NCBI GenBank assembly: GCA_017650905.1
Contig: JAGCDZ010000100.1
Span: forward strand, 62,001-126,000
Length of the DNA: 64,000 bases
DNA from: Prevotella sp.
Lineage (GTDB): Bacteria; Bacteroidota; Bacteroidia; Bacteroidales; Bacteroidaceae
Reading direction: 5' to 3'
Notes under the pieces: model-generated
What the model saw: only the letters and a program-made list of their open reading frames with translations
Told to the model about the DNA's origin: nothing
The model's database searches: none
Position numbers and translations under genes: made by a program
Shown here: positions 34,478 to 42,275 of the stretch, piece after piece
Position numbering within the stretch: position 1 is the stretch's first letter
Layout of the letters: each line of letters opens with the position of its first letter

Positions 34478-34843
34478 ATGAAACAAATTGCCTTTTCATT
34501 CGTATGGATGGCCATGTTATTATGCTCTTGTGGCACCAATGATTCCAAGAGTAAGATAACCGCAGAGATGGCCTATGAGGGAGTCAGTAACTATTGCCAT
34601 AGCACGTATGACTGGAGCGTGGCTGAAGATAATCCTTCCATCATGTATGTAGAGATGGGCGAAGAAACCGATTCTGCCTATCAAGTGGTATTCCGCAGTT
34701 ATACAGGAGCATTCGTGAATTTCTATGTCGATAAGACAAGTGGCACGACAAGGATGGAAGAATATGTTCCAGCTCTTAATGTTAGAAGCGACGCAGGAAC
34801 GATAGATTTATTCGATTATATAGAGAAGGGAGAAAAACAATAG
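34478..34843 (+). CDS. Small lipoprotein of unknown function
   Basis: A 121-residue lipoprotein (MAMLLCSCGTND lipobox). The mature part is about 100 residues with a mixed alpha/beta pattern (YQVVFRSYTGAFVNFYVDK), slightly like PepSY-type domains, but no firm family match. The start at 34478 was chosen because it places the lipobox properly; an in-frame ATG at 34442 would add 12 residues. It lies 55 bp after the DUF2264 gene and ends 4 bp before the convergent YolD-like gene. Confidence 0.55.
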   Translation: MKQIAFSFVWMAMLLCSCGTNDSKSKITAEMAYEGVSNYCHSTYDWSVAEDNPSIMYVEMGEETDSAYQVVFRSYTGAFVNFYVDKTSGTTRMEEYVPALNVRSDAGTIDLFDYIEKGEKQ

Positions 34844-34847
34844 GTGG

Positions 34848-35111
34848 CTAATATGTGCTGTCATAGTCCTCTGCTTCATCACTGTTCTTTGCTTCATAAC
34901 TGTCTGCATTTTCCTGTGCTGTATCTTTGATGGCAGCTTCATAGCCTGTCAGTGCGGCAAAGGGCGCGAACTGAGCTGCACGGTTCCACATCGACATCCT
35001 CGGAGAATGCTTGGGTTCGTAATGAGGCAGATTGATGATATCGTCGTAGTCGTTATTGACTTTGTCTTCCTGTGTCACGACTCGGCCATTCTCGCTGTTC
35101 CATCGGTTCAT
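34848..35111 (-). CDS. YolD-like protein, partner of the Y-family polymerase
   Basis: An 87-residue protein with the YolD signature: YDDIINLPHYEPKHSPRMSM followed by RAAQFAPFAALTGYEAAI. YolD-like proteins are encoded beside UvrX/UmuC-type translesion polymerases in Firmicutes and Bacteroidetes and are thought to act like UmuD partners. Here its ATG overlaps the polymerase stop codon (ATGA), so the two are coupled. The acidic C-terminal tail is characteristic. Role in damage tolerance is inferred from family and context. Confidence 0.88.
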   Translation of the reverse strand: MNRWNSENGRVVTQEDKVNNDYDDIINLPHYEPKHSPRMSMWNRAAQFAPFAALTGYEAAIKDTAQENADSYEAKNSDEAEDYDSTY

Positions 35112-36619
35112 GCTTTGTGTCCTCCTATTTGTTTGTTGCGCTCCTTGGCTGTTGCACCTTCCTCGAAGTTCAGGCCTCGGAGAATGGCATTCTTGCCGAA
35201 ACGCTTCTTGATTTTCAATTGTGCCTCCTGTATCCTGCGTTCCTTGTCAAGCCTGGCTTGCTCCTCCTGATGCTGCTTTTCCAAAGCCTCGTAGTCGGTG
35301 AAGAGATCAAGTTGCTGGGGAGCATTCTCCTGGGCCGATACCGATGCCTCAGATACCACATGGTTCGTTGTCAGGTTCAGCCTACGGATCAGCAAATCCG
35401 GATTTACGCAGCGGTCAAACAACTCTGTCGTTCCCTCCATGATGAGCCGCGAGGAGGATGTCGGCCTGTCGAAGTTGAATGTGCCATGAGCATGCTTCGG
35501 TACAGCCTTTCCGTAGTAGTTGGTGGTAATCTCACCGTGATATTTATCGCGGATTTCAGGACGTGTCAGACTCTCTGCATCATAGCCTACGGTCAGCACC
35601 AGTTGGTCGGTCACCAGGCGCTTCGATACAAGGTCAAGGGCCATTCCTTCGGCCATTTCCCGTATCACCACACGGGCTTTCTTGAAATCGTAAGGTTCCT
35701 GCAGCACTTGCCCGCTGCTAAAGGAGTTGGTTTCCGGGCGATAAGCTTTCACAGCCTCTATCGTACATGGCTCCCAGCCCCATGCATGGTCTATCAGAAG
35801 TTCTGCATTCACACCAAAGAGCCGATAAAGCAATCCTTCGTTCTGTATTGACATTCGGGCCAGTTTCCCCATCGTGTCAATACCATAGACAGCCAGTTTT
35901 TCGGCTATACCATGTCCCACACGCCAGAACTTGGTCAGAGGCCGGTAGTCCCAAAGTTCACGTCGATACGACATCTCATCCAATTCGGCTATTCTCACAC
36001 CGTCCTTATCGGCAGGCACTTTCTTGGCTACAATATCCATCGCTACCTTGCAGAGATACATGTTTGTGCCGATACCTGCTGTTGCCGTGATGCCTGTAGT
36101 GGTCAGTACGTCGCGGATCATCTTCATCGTCAACTCGTGAGCAGTCATTTTGTATGTCCCTAAATAGGACGTCACATCCATGAACACCTCATCGATGCTA
36201 TAGACGTGTATATCTTCGGGTGCAATGTATTTCAGGTAAGTCTGATAGACTTTAGTGCTCACCTCCATGTAGTGAGCCATGCGTGGCGGTGCAGCGATAT
36301 AGTCGAGTTCAAGGTCTGGATGTGCCTTCAGTTCCAAGTCGTTGAATGATTTTCCCGTCATCTTCCAGCCTGCCGCTCTTTTACGCTCCTTATTGACATC
36401 GCGCACTCTCTGAACCACCTCAAACAGTCGTGCACGTCCACCAATGCCATAAGCTTTCAGCGACGGAGAAACAGCCAGGCAGATGGTTTTCTCCGTCCTC
36501 GACACATCTGCCACGACCAGGTTTGTGGTCAGCGGGTCAAGTCCCCTGTCCACACACTCCACTGAAGCGTAGAACGACTTCAGGTCGATGGCAATATATG
36601 TCCGCTGCTGCTCTGGCAT
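35108..36619 (-). CDS. Y-family translesion DNA polymerase (UmuC/UvrX-like)
   Basis: A 503-residue error-prone polymerase. The catalytic motifs are DLKSFYASVEC (first metal-binding Asp) and YSIDEVFMDVT (paired Asp-Glu). The helix-hairpin-helix region is around GHGIAEKLAVYGIDTMGKLA. After the little-finger domain there is a perfect sliding-clamp binding motif, QQLDLF (about residue 435), then a charged coiled tail. The start at 36619 was chosen because the next upstream start codon lies inside the -7 box (36647-36654). It is coupled to the YolD-like gene. No LexA-type operator was identified by eye. Confidence 0.92.
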   Translation of the reverse strand: MPEQQRTYIAIDLKSFYASVECVDRGLDPLTTNLVVADVSRTEKTICLAVSPSLKAYGIGGRARLFEVVQRVRDVNKERKRAAGWKMTGKSFNDLELKAHPDLELDYIAAPPRMAHYMEVSTKVYQTYLKYIAPEDIHVYSIDEVFMDVTSYLGTYKMTAHELTMKMIRDVLTTTGITATAGIGTNMYLCKVAMDIVAKKVPADKDGVRIAELDEMSYRRELWDYRPLTKFWRVGHGIAEKLAVYGIDTMGKLARMSIQNEGLLYRLFGVNAELLIDHAWGWEPCTIEAVKAYRPETNSFSSGQVLQEPYDFKKARVVIREMAEGMALDLVSKRLVTDQLVLTVGYDAESLTRPEIRDKYHGEITTNYYGKAVPKHAHGTFNFDRPTSSSRLIMEGTTELFDRCVNPDLLIRRLNLTTNHVVSEASVSAQENAPQQLDLFTDYEALEKQHQEEQARLDKERRIQEAQLKIKKRFGKNAILRGLNFEEGATAKERNKQIGGHKA

Positions 36620-36646
36620 ACCTTGAAGAGTTTTTATTTCTTTCTG

Positions 36647-36654
36647 CAAAGATA
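36647..36654 (-). promoter_or_regulatory. -7 promoter box for the polymerase/YolD operon
   Basis: The minus strand reads TATCTTTG, 27 bp before the ATG at 36619. Confidence 0.65.
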
Positions 36655-36706
36655 GTGATTTTACGACAATTCTCCAAAGATTATGGGTGTTTTGTAAAAA
36701 AGTTGT

Positions 36707-36926
36707 GACTTCGTCTTAGATACTCACGTTCGAAAATACTCAAATAAATTTGGTATTTTGCTCACTTAATCGTATCTTTGACTTCGTCGTAGATACTCAC
36801 GTTCGAAAATACTCAAATAAATTTGGTATTTTGCTCACTTAATCGTATCTTTGACTTCGTCGTAGATACTCACGTTCGAAAATACTCAAATAAATTTGGT
36901 ATTTTGCTCACTTAATCGTATCTTTG
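36707..36926 (+). repeat. Three tandem 73-bp repeats, each a complete promoter
   Basis: Units start at 36707, 36780 and 36853 and are nearly identical; the first differs at one base near its start (TTAGAT for GTAGAT). Each unit ends with TTTG, exactly 20 bp, TATCTTTG, a full consensus promoter reading toward the GH28 gene. The last -7 box ends at 36926, 28 bp before the ATG at 36955. The unit also carries GATACTCACGTTCG. This is the whole of the gene-free stretch apart from the opposing polymerase promoter. Confidence 0.9.
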
Positions 36927-36954
36927 CAGCAGATTAACAAACTACTGCAATTAT

Positions 36955-38364
36955 ATGAGAAGAAAGACTTCTTTGATTCTGGCATTATTGATACTGGGGT
37001 TGGGTATGTCTGCGCAGACTCAGTATAATGTACGTGACTTCGGTGCGAAAGGCGATGGTAAAACACTCGACCATGTGGCCATCAACAAAGCTATTGATGC
37101 CTGTGTGACTGGAGGTGGCGGACAGGTATTGCTGCCAGCTGGCATCTATCTCTGTGGCAGCATCAGGATGAAAAGCAACGTCGACCTTCATCTGATGGCT
37201 GGGGCGAAGATATTGGCGGCTCCTGCCTCGATGAAAGCCTACGATGAGAGTGAGGTGTTCGGTGGACCGGAATATCAGGACGGTGGGCATACCTATTTCC
37301 ATAACTCGCTCATCTGGGCTGAGGGACAGCAGAACATCAGCATCACAGGTTACGGTATGATTGATGGTGAAGGCCTGACTAAGCAAGACACGGAAAAAGC
37401 AGGCAATGTGCAGGGCGGTAGTATCGGCACGGGCGACAAGGCCATTGCCCTGAAACTCTGCCGCAATGTGACCATCCGCGATATCACCATCTATCGTGGC
37501 GGGCATTTCGCCATCATCACCACAGGCTGTGACATCGGCACCATCGACAATGTCACTATCGACACCAATCGCGACGGCATTGACATTGATTGCTGTAAAT
37601 ACTTCACCGTGAGCAATACAAAGGTAAACACGCCTAACGACGATGCCATCGTGCTGAAAAGCTCGTATGCCCTGAAACGACCTGTGTTCTGCGAACATAT
37701 CCTCATCACGAACTGTATCGTGACAGGCTATAAGCTGGGCACCTTCCTTGATGGAACCTATGTGCCGGAAAAGGTGAACTGGGTGTGTGGACGTATCAAG
37801 TTAGGAACAGAAAGCAATGGCGGCTATCGTAATATCACCATCTCAAACTGTACCTGCATGTGGAGCAGTGGGCTTGCCTTCGAAGAAGTGGACCAAGGCC
37901 GGATGGAAAACATCGTGGTGTCGAACATCTCATTGAGTCATGTGCACCATTATCCCATCTATATCACAACCGGGTGTCGCAACCGGGGCCCAAAGGAAAG
38001 AACGGAGGTTTCGTCAGCTCGCGATATTTATATTAATAATGTGATAGCCGATGATTGTGACTCGCTGGCAGGCATCATTATTACAGGTATGGCAGGCGAG
38101 CCAATTAGAAATGTCTCACTGAGTAATATCCGCATCCAATACCGGGGTGGGGGCAAGAAAGTAGAAACGCCTTATCGCGAACAAGGGACGAACTATCCCG
38201 AACCTCGCTGGGCTGGGCCTACACCTGCCTACGGACTCTTTGCCCGTCATGTGGATGGTCTCAAACTGCACAATGTAGAGTTTGAACTTCTTCGCCCTGA
38301 CGAGCGCCCCGATATCATACTCGAAGACGTTGTTGGACTCAGACAATCATCTTCTATTGAATAA
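36955..38364 (+). CDS. GH28 polygalacturonase-family enzyme
   Basis: A 469-residue secreted protein (signal peptide ending LGMSAQ) with the right-handed beta-helix of GH28. NVRDFGAKGDGKTLDHVAIN is the usual opening. Catalytic motifs: TNRDGIDID for NTD, NDDAIVLKS for the paired Asp, and GRIKLGTES for RIK. The SHG/GHG histidine motif is not evident in the expected place, as in some exo-acting or rhamnogalacturonan-specific members. It should hydrolyse galacturonan-type linkages in pectin, fitting with the GH105 and DUF2264 genes 3 kb upstream and sharing their promoter type. Confidence 0.88.
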   Translation: MRRKTSLILALLILGLGMSAQTQYNVRDFGAKGDGKTLDHVAINKAIDACVTGGGGQVLLPAGIYLCGSIRMKSNVDLHLMAGAKILAAPASMKAYDESEVFGGPEYQDGGHTYFHNSLIWAEGQQNISITGYGMIDGEGLTKQDTEKAGNVQGGSIGTGDKAIALKLCRNVTIRDITIYRGGHFAIITTGCDIGTIDNVTIDTNRDGIDIDCCKYFTVSNTKVNTPNDDAIVLKSSYALKRPVFCEHILITNCIVTGYKLGTFLDGTYVPEKVNWVCGRIKLGTESNGGYRNITISNCTCMWSSGLAFEEVDQGRMENIVVSNISLSHVHHYPIYITTGCRNRGPKERTEVSSARDIYINNVIADDCDSLAGIIITGMAGEPIRNVSLSNIRIQYRGGGKKVETPYREQGTNYPEPRWAGPTPAYGLFARHVDGLKLHNVEFELLRPDERPDIILEDVVGLRQSSSIE

Positions 38365-38395
38365 CGAGAGCGCACAGAGAGACTGAGAGCAGGGC

Positions 38396-39124
38396 TTAGA
38401 GGAGGTTGGCGGGCATGAGCGCCTGAGCACGTTGGAAGTCCTCAGGGGTGTCAAGTTCGTAGGAGAAATAGTCGGTGGTGTCAATCACCCGGAAGGTATG
38501 CCCTTGGGGAATGAGACGCTCGAAGACACGCTCGTAGAAGATGTCGATGAGGCCTTCTTGCAGAATCATCTGGTCGAGTTCGCGGAAGAGAGCCTCGCTA
38601 TAGGCTGCCGTCATTTTCTCAATACCCACCGATTCGCCCATGGCATCCTCAGGACGACAAGTCTTGCTGATTTCTGTGATGCGCATCTGGTCATCTACCA
38701 CAACCTTCATCTCCTCCTCACCCAGTTCGTGACGGTTCACCGCCAGAGCTGCCTCAGGTTCGCTGGCAATACGCAGCACGGCAGCAGGATCGCAGAGGAT
38801 GTCACTATCCATCAGCAGGAACTCTTGGCCACGTACAATCTGGCCTGACATCCACAGAGAGTAAATGTTGTTGTTGTGCTCGTAATCGACGTTATCCAAA
38901 TAGTGGATAGTGAATAGTGGATAGTGAAGCGTGAGGAAGTCGCGGATCATGTTGCCACGATAGCCGGTGACGACAACAAATTCGGTGATACCGGCAGCAG
39001 TCATCGCATCGACGGTGCGTTGCAACAAGGTCTTACCACCCACTTCGAGCAGGCACTTGGGCTTTGTATCGGTCAGCGGGCGAAGACGCTTGGCCATGCC
39101 CGCAGCTAAGATGACGCCTATCAT
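38396..39124 (-). CDS. Nucleotidyltransferase (CTP:phospho-alcohol cytidylyltransferase type)
   Basis: A 242-residue cytoplasmic enzyme. The N-terminus MIGVILAAGMAKRLRPLTDTKPKC is the NTP-transferase signature; the Lys-Pro-Lys part binds the phosphate. LMDSDILCD is the metal site. The short length and NNNIYSLWM segment resemble CTP:phosphocholine and related cytidylyltransferases rather than long sugar-nucleotide enzymes. It is the last gene of an operon with a CDP-alcohol phosphotransferase, so it probably makes the CDP-alcohol used there. A stretch HYPLFTIHYL is coded by a heptanucleotide repeat (38901-38928). The exact substrate is unknown. Confidence 0.75.
   Translation of the reverse strand: MIGVILAAGMAKRLRPLTDTKPKCLLEVGGKTLLQRTVDAMTAAGITEFVVVTGYRGNMIRDFLTLHYPLFTIHYLDNVDYEHNNNIYSLWMSGQIVRGQEFLLMDSDILCDPAAVLRIASEPEAALAVNRHELGEEEMKVVVDDQMRITEISKTCRPEDAMGESVGIEKMTAAYSEALFRELDQMILQEGLIDIFYERVFERLIPQGHTFRVIDTTDYFSYELDTPEDFQRAQALMPANLL
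38901..38928. repeat. Heptanucleotide repeat inside the nucleotidyltransferase gene
   Basis: Four 7-mers (TAGTGGA, TAGTGAA, TAGTGGA, TAGTGAA). The array codes on the minus strand for a Leu/His/Tyr-rich loop and keeps the reading frame with its flanks. Confidence 0.8.
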
Positions 39125-39151
39125 AAACAATAAACTCTAAACTATAAACTC
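39124..39151. repeat. Heptanucleotide repeat at a gene junction
   Basis: TAAACAA, TAAACTC, TAAACTA, TAAACTC. It spans the aminotransferase stop codon and the start of the nucleotidyltransferase gene. Confidence 0.8.
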
Positions 39152-40179
39152 TTATAGCATTTCAGGATGGTATCGACAACCGTCTGCGTCTGCTCCTTTC
39201 GGCCGAGGGTGATGCGGAGGCAGGACTCCAGACCTTTATCTGACATGAACTTGATCTTGTAGTCCTGAATTTTCAGGGCCTGCATCAGGGCGTCCTTGAT
39301 CTCAACAGGATACTTGATGAGGATGAAGTTAGCCACAGACTTGTAGACCTTGAATCCGGGCAGATGGCCAAGTTCTTTCTTGTAAAGCTGGCGCCCCCAT
39401 TCCATATCATCGGCTACGTGGCGGTAGTGCTCATCGCTTTCGAGAGCAGCCAGAGCAACAGCCTCAGAGAAGCGGTTGTAGCCCAGGTATTTGTTCACAT
39501 AGCTCAGGAACTGGTCGTGGCCCTTGCCGATGAAGCCAAAGCCGCAGCGAAGACCAGGAAGACCGTAGAACTTGGAGAGTGTACGTGAGATGATGAGGTT
39601 GTCGTATTTGTTCACCAACGGTGCGATATAGTCGGTGTCGCTGGAGATGAAGCTGGCATAAGCCTCGTCGATGAGCACCATCGTATCGGAGGGGATATGC
39701 TCCATGATTTTGCCAATCTCCTCAGGTGTCAAGCCGTTGCCTGTAGGATTGTTGGGTGAGGCTAACAACAACATACGGGGATGCACACGGTTGGTGTATT
39801 CAATCACTTCGTCAACATCGTAAGCAAAGGTATCGTCCTTCTCATGCAGGGGATACATTTCGAAGTTACCACCGCACTCGCTGGCCACACGGTTGTAATA
39901 CCACCATGAGAATTCGGGGATGAGGATGCGCTTGTTGTCGTCGAGCATCAGGAAATAATGGATGGCGTTTTTCAGCATATCCTCGCCACCATAGGTGAGC
40001 AAAACCTGCTCCTCGGGTACGCCGTAGATTTCGCTCAGGCGTACGGAGATAACACTTTTCTTGCCCTCGTCGTAAATGCGGGTATAGAAACACAAGGTCT
40101 TCGGATCGAAACTCTTAATGGCCTCCACCACTTTCTGGCTGGGCTCAAAGTTAAATTCATTTCTGTCGAGAAAATTCAT
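39142..40179 (-). CDS. HisC/CobD-like PLP-dependent aminotransferase or decarboxylase
   Basis: A 345-residue class I/II PLP enzyme. ASPNNPTGNGLT is the substrate-binding loop, LIDEAYASF holds the PLP-pairing Asp, and SRTLSKFYGLPGLRCGF contains the PLP lysine. The length and these motifs match histidinol-phosphate aminotransferase and CobD-type phospho-amino-acid decarboxylases. No histidine-synthesis genes are nearby; instead it lies between a nucleotidyltransferase and a CDP-alcohol phosphotransferase gene. One possibility, inferred from context, is that it makes a phospho-amino-alcohol for CDP activation. A role in histidine synthesis cannot be excluded. Confidence 0.75.
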   Translation of the reverse strand: MNFLDRNEFNFEPSQKVVEAIKSFDPKTLCFYTRIYDEGKKSVISVRLSEIYGVPEEQVLLTYGGEDMLKNAIHYFLMLDDNKRILIPEFSWWYYNRVASECGGNFEMYPLHEKDDTFAYDVDEVIEYTNRVHPRMLLLASPNNPTGNGLTPEEIGKIMEHIPSDTMVLIDEAYASFISSDTDYIAPLVNKYDNLIISRTLSKFYGLPGLRCGFGFIGKGHDQFLSYVNKYLGYNRFSEAVALAALESDEHYRHVADDMEWGRQLYKKELGHLPGFKVYKSVANFILIKYPVEIKDALMQALKIQDYKIKFMSDKGLESCLRITLGRKEQTQTVVDTILKCYKSL

Positions 40180-40200
40180 ATAGCTATATTTTTTGTTCTT

Positions 40201-40221
40201 TAAACTCTAAACTTTAAACTC
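40201..40221. repeat. Heptanucleotide repeat between operon genes
   Basis: TAAACTC, TAAACTT, TAAACTC, in the 48-bp gap between the LPG-synthase-TM protein gene and the aminotransferase gene. Confidence 0.75.
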
Positions 40222-40227
40222 TCTTTT

Positions 40228-41265
40228 TCATTCTTTCAATTTCATCAGTCCGATGCCGATGATAATCCAGATAATCTCACGCACACGGCAGATGATACTC
40301 ACAAAGATGCCTAATGCCGCTGAAAGGCCCAGGGCTGCGATGGAGAGCACAAATCCGCCCTCCTGAACACCCAACTGCATGGGCAGGAAGCCGATGAGGT
40401 TGGCAAAGAGTGTGGTAAAAGCCACAATGAGGATGCTGTGGAGAAAGGTGATGGTAAGTCCGCTGAAACCCCCTCCATTATCGATGCCGAAGAGCAGCAG
40501 CATGAACATCACCTCGGAACTCTGCACCACACGCGAGAAATACTCGAGCAGCAGGCTCTTATAAAATGCTTTCGTGTCCTGAGAGTAGAGGGCTGCAATC
40601 TGCTGGTCGATATTCTGGATGGCCTCGGAATGACGTGCCCAGAACTTTAATGTCCAGCGTTTCAAGCCGGGGATGCGGCTGACAACCCTCAACACATATT
40701 TCACCAGACCGTTCTTATAACCCTTTGAGAAAAGGTAGAAGGCTATTAAGCAGAACACCACGATGATGCTCAATGTGATGCCAATGGCCGTGCCCATGGG
40801 CAGGTCGCCAATCAGTACAAGGGCTAAATAGATGGGGATGCTAAGGAACCAGAACCAGAAGTGGGCAAAGAAGTGCATCATGGCATAGAGGATGACACTC
40901 GACGTGGCATGTTGCTTGTCGATATCCTTCGAGAGTTCCATGATGCGGTAAGGTTCGCCACCCAGTCCGCCAACGGGTGTGGCATAGTTGAGGGCATAGC
41001 CTGTGATGGTAAGACGATAGATGCGCCAGAAACTGACAGGCGCTTTAGTGCCAATGTTACCCTCGATGATAGCTCTCCAGGCGAGTGCGTTCAGACCGTA
41101 GACCACAATCCAGATGCCCACAATCGGTATCAGCCAGTAACCGGCATGACAGAGGTGCTGCCATAGTTCAATGAAGCTGACGTCGAACGTCAGCAACATC
41201 ACTACGACGGCGGCAATACCGAGTAGGAAGAACAGATTGTTGAGTCGTTGTTTGGTCCACTTCAT
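40228..41265 (-). CDS. LPG-synthase-TM/flippase-like membrane protein
   Basis: A 345-residue inner-membrane protein with about eight hydrophobic helices. Motifs of the lysylphosphatidylglycerol synthase transmembrane family (UPF0104/AglD-like) are present: TPVGGLGGEPYR, then FLPMQLGVQEGGFVLSIAALG, and SIICRVREIIWI. Members of this family move or modify lipids carrying glycerol- or polyprenyl-type groups. It starts 14 bp after the CDP-alcohol phosphotransferase stop, so it may flip the product lipid. Function is inferred from family and operon. Confidence 0.82.
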   Translation of the reverse strand: MKWTKQRLNNLFFLLGIAAVVVMLLTFDVSFIELWQHLCHAGYWLIPIVGIWIVVYGLNALAWRAIIEGNIGTKAPVSFWRIYRLTITGYALNYATPVGGLGGEPYRIMELSKDIDKQHATSSVILYAMMHFFAHFWFWFLSIPIYLALVLIGDLPMGTAIGITLSIIVVFCLIAFYLFSKGYKNGLVKYVLRVVSRIPGLKRWTLKFWARHSEAIQNIDQQIAALYSQDTKAFYKSLLLEYFSRVVQSSEVMFMLLLFGIDNGGGFSGLTITFLHSILIVAFTTLFANLIGFLPMQLGVQEGGFVLSIAALGLSAALGIFVSIICRVREIIWIIIGIGLMKLKE

Positions 41266-41279
41266 CCTAACCTCCTTGG

Positions 41280-42260
41280 TTATAACTTGTCTGCAATACG
41301 CTTGCAGAAGGCTTCATGACGGTGGTTGATGTAATAGGCCAGAAGTCCCATACAGATAATCTCAAAGAGGAAATTGATGGCAGGCACGTCAAGCAGACAG
41401 AAAAGGAAGAACCAGCCGGAACGGAAATTGAAGGTGAGCAGGCCGTTCCATTTCATCAAAGGCAATGACTGACTATGGAACTCCTCACGCACCTCTGCAG
41501 GCATATTGCCGGCGCTGCCGTATTTCTGACGTAGCAGCGACATGAGACGCTGGAATTGTGGTGTGACTTTCTCCTGCTTGCGGGTATAGTCGATGTAGGA
41601 CTTTTGGAAGGTGCGCTCTATCCAGTTTGCATCGGCAGGCATCTGTTCGTAGATCTCCTTCTGTCGCTGGCTGTCGTCGAGCTCACTACCCTTCTCACCT
41701 TTGAGGAAGAAGAGGTGTACCTGATAATAGTAGTCGGCCAGACGCGACTGACTGCCCATGCCTACGATGCCGGAAATCCATGCCATAACATAGATTACGG
41801 CAGTGGCGATGATGGCATTCTGTTGTGTATCCTCGATGCCCAGCCAACCGAACTCAATGCTGTGGTGCAGATAGAAGCGATAGACGAGCGCGTGGTAGAT
41901 GGGAAGGAACCAAACGAAACCGGCCACACCATCGAGGATTCGGCCCATGCGACTTTTCTGGCCTGTGTAACGCGCCAGCTGTCCATCCGTACAGTCAAGC
42001 AAGTCGGCAATGATAAGCAGGGCGATAGCGATAAGATTATAGGTCAGTCCTTTTGTACCTTCATAATAGAGACAGCCGCTGGCAAAGAAATAGCTGCTGC
42101 CGGCACCGAAAAACATCGAGAGGATGGTGACGGTATTGGGTGTGATGCCGAGCCAGGCAAAGAATTTGACGAAATAGAAACACAACGGTCGTACAATGTG
42201 CAGGTCCAACCAGTCGTCGGTCTCTGAGGATTTCAGTGTTTTAGAGATATTCTCATTCAT
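41280..42260 (-). CDS. CDP-alcohol phosphatidyltransferase-family protein
   Basis: A 326-residue membrane enzyme with several hydrophobic helices. The CDP-alcohol phosphotransferase motif starts normally, DCTDGQLARYTGQKSRMG then RILD, giving the first three catalytic aspartates. The fourth aspartate is replaced: the motif ends GVAG with no Asp at the expected position. A hydrophilic loop of about 70 residues follows near 180-250. The family joins a CDP-activated alcohol with a lipid or another alcohol. It lies 15 bp after the DUF5686 gene and 14 bp before the flippase-like gene. The odd fourth position may mark a subfamily or reduced activity. Confidence 0.85.
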   Translation of the reverse strand: MNENISKTLKSSETDDWLDLHIVRPLCFYFVKFFAWLGITPNTVTILSMFFGAGSSYFFASGCLYYEGTKGLTYNLIAIALLIIADLLDCTDGQLARYTGQKSRMGRILDGVAGFVWFLPIYHALVYRFYLHHSIEFGWLGIEDTQQNAIIATAVIYVMAWISGIVGMGSQSRLADYYYQVHLFFLKGEKGSELDDSQRQKEIYEQMPADANWIERTFQKSYIDYTRKQEKVTPQFQRLMSLLRQKYGSAGNMPAEVREEFHSQSLPLMKWNGLLTFNFRSGWFFLFCLLDVPAINFLFEIICMGLLAYYINHRHEAFCKRIADKL

Positions 42261-42275
42261 GATAATGATCGGTGA

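Noticed and set aside
36707..36926. Possible CRISPR or IS end
   Set aside because: The 73-bp units are contiguous copies with promoter boxes, without spacers, inverted ends or a transposase.
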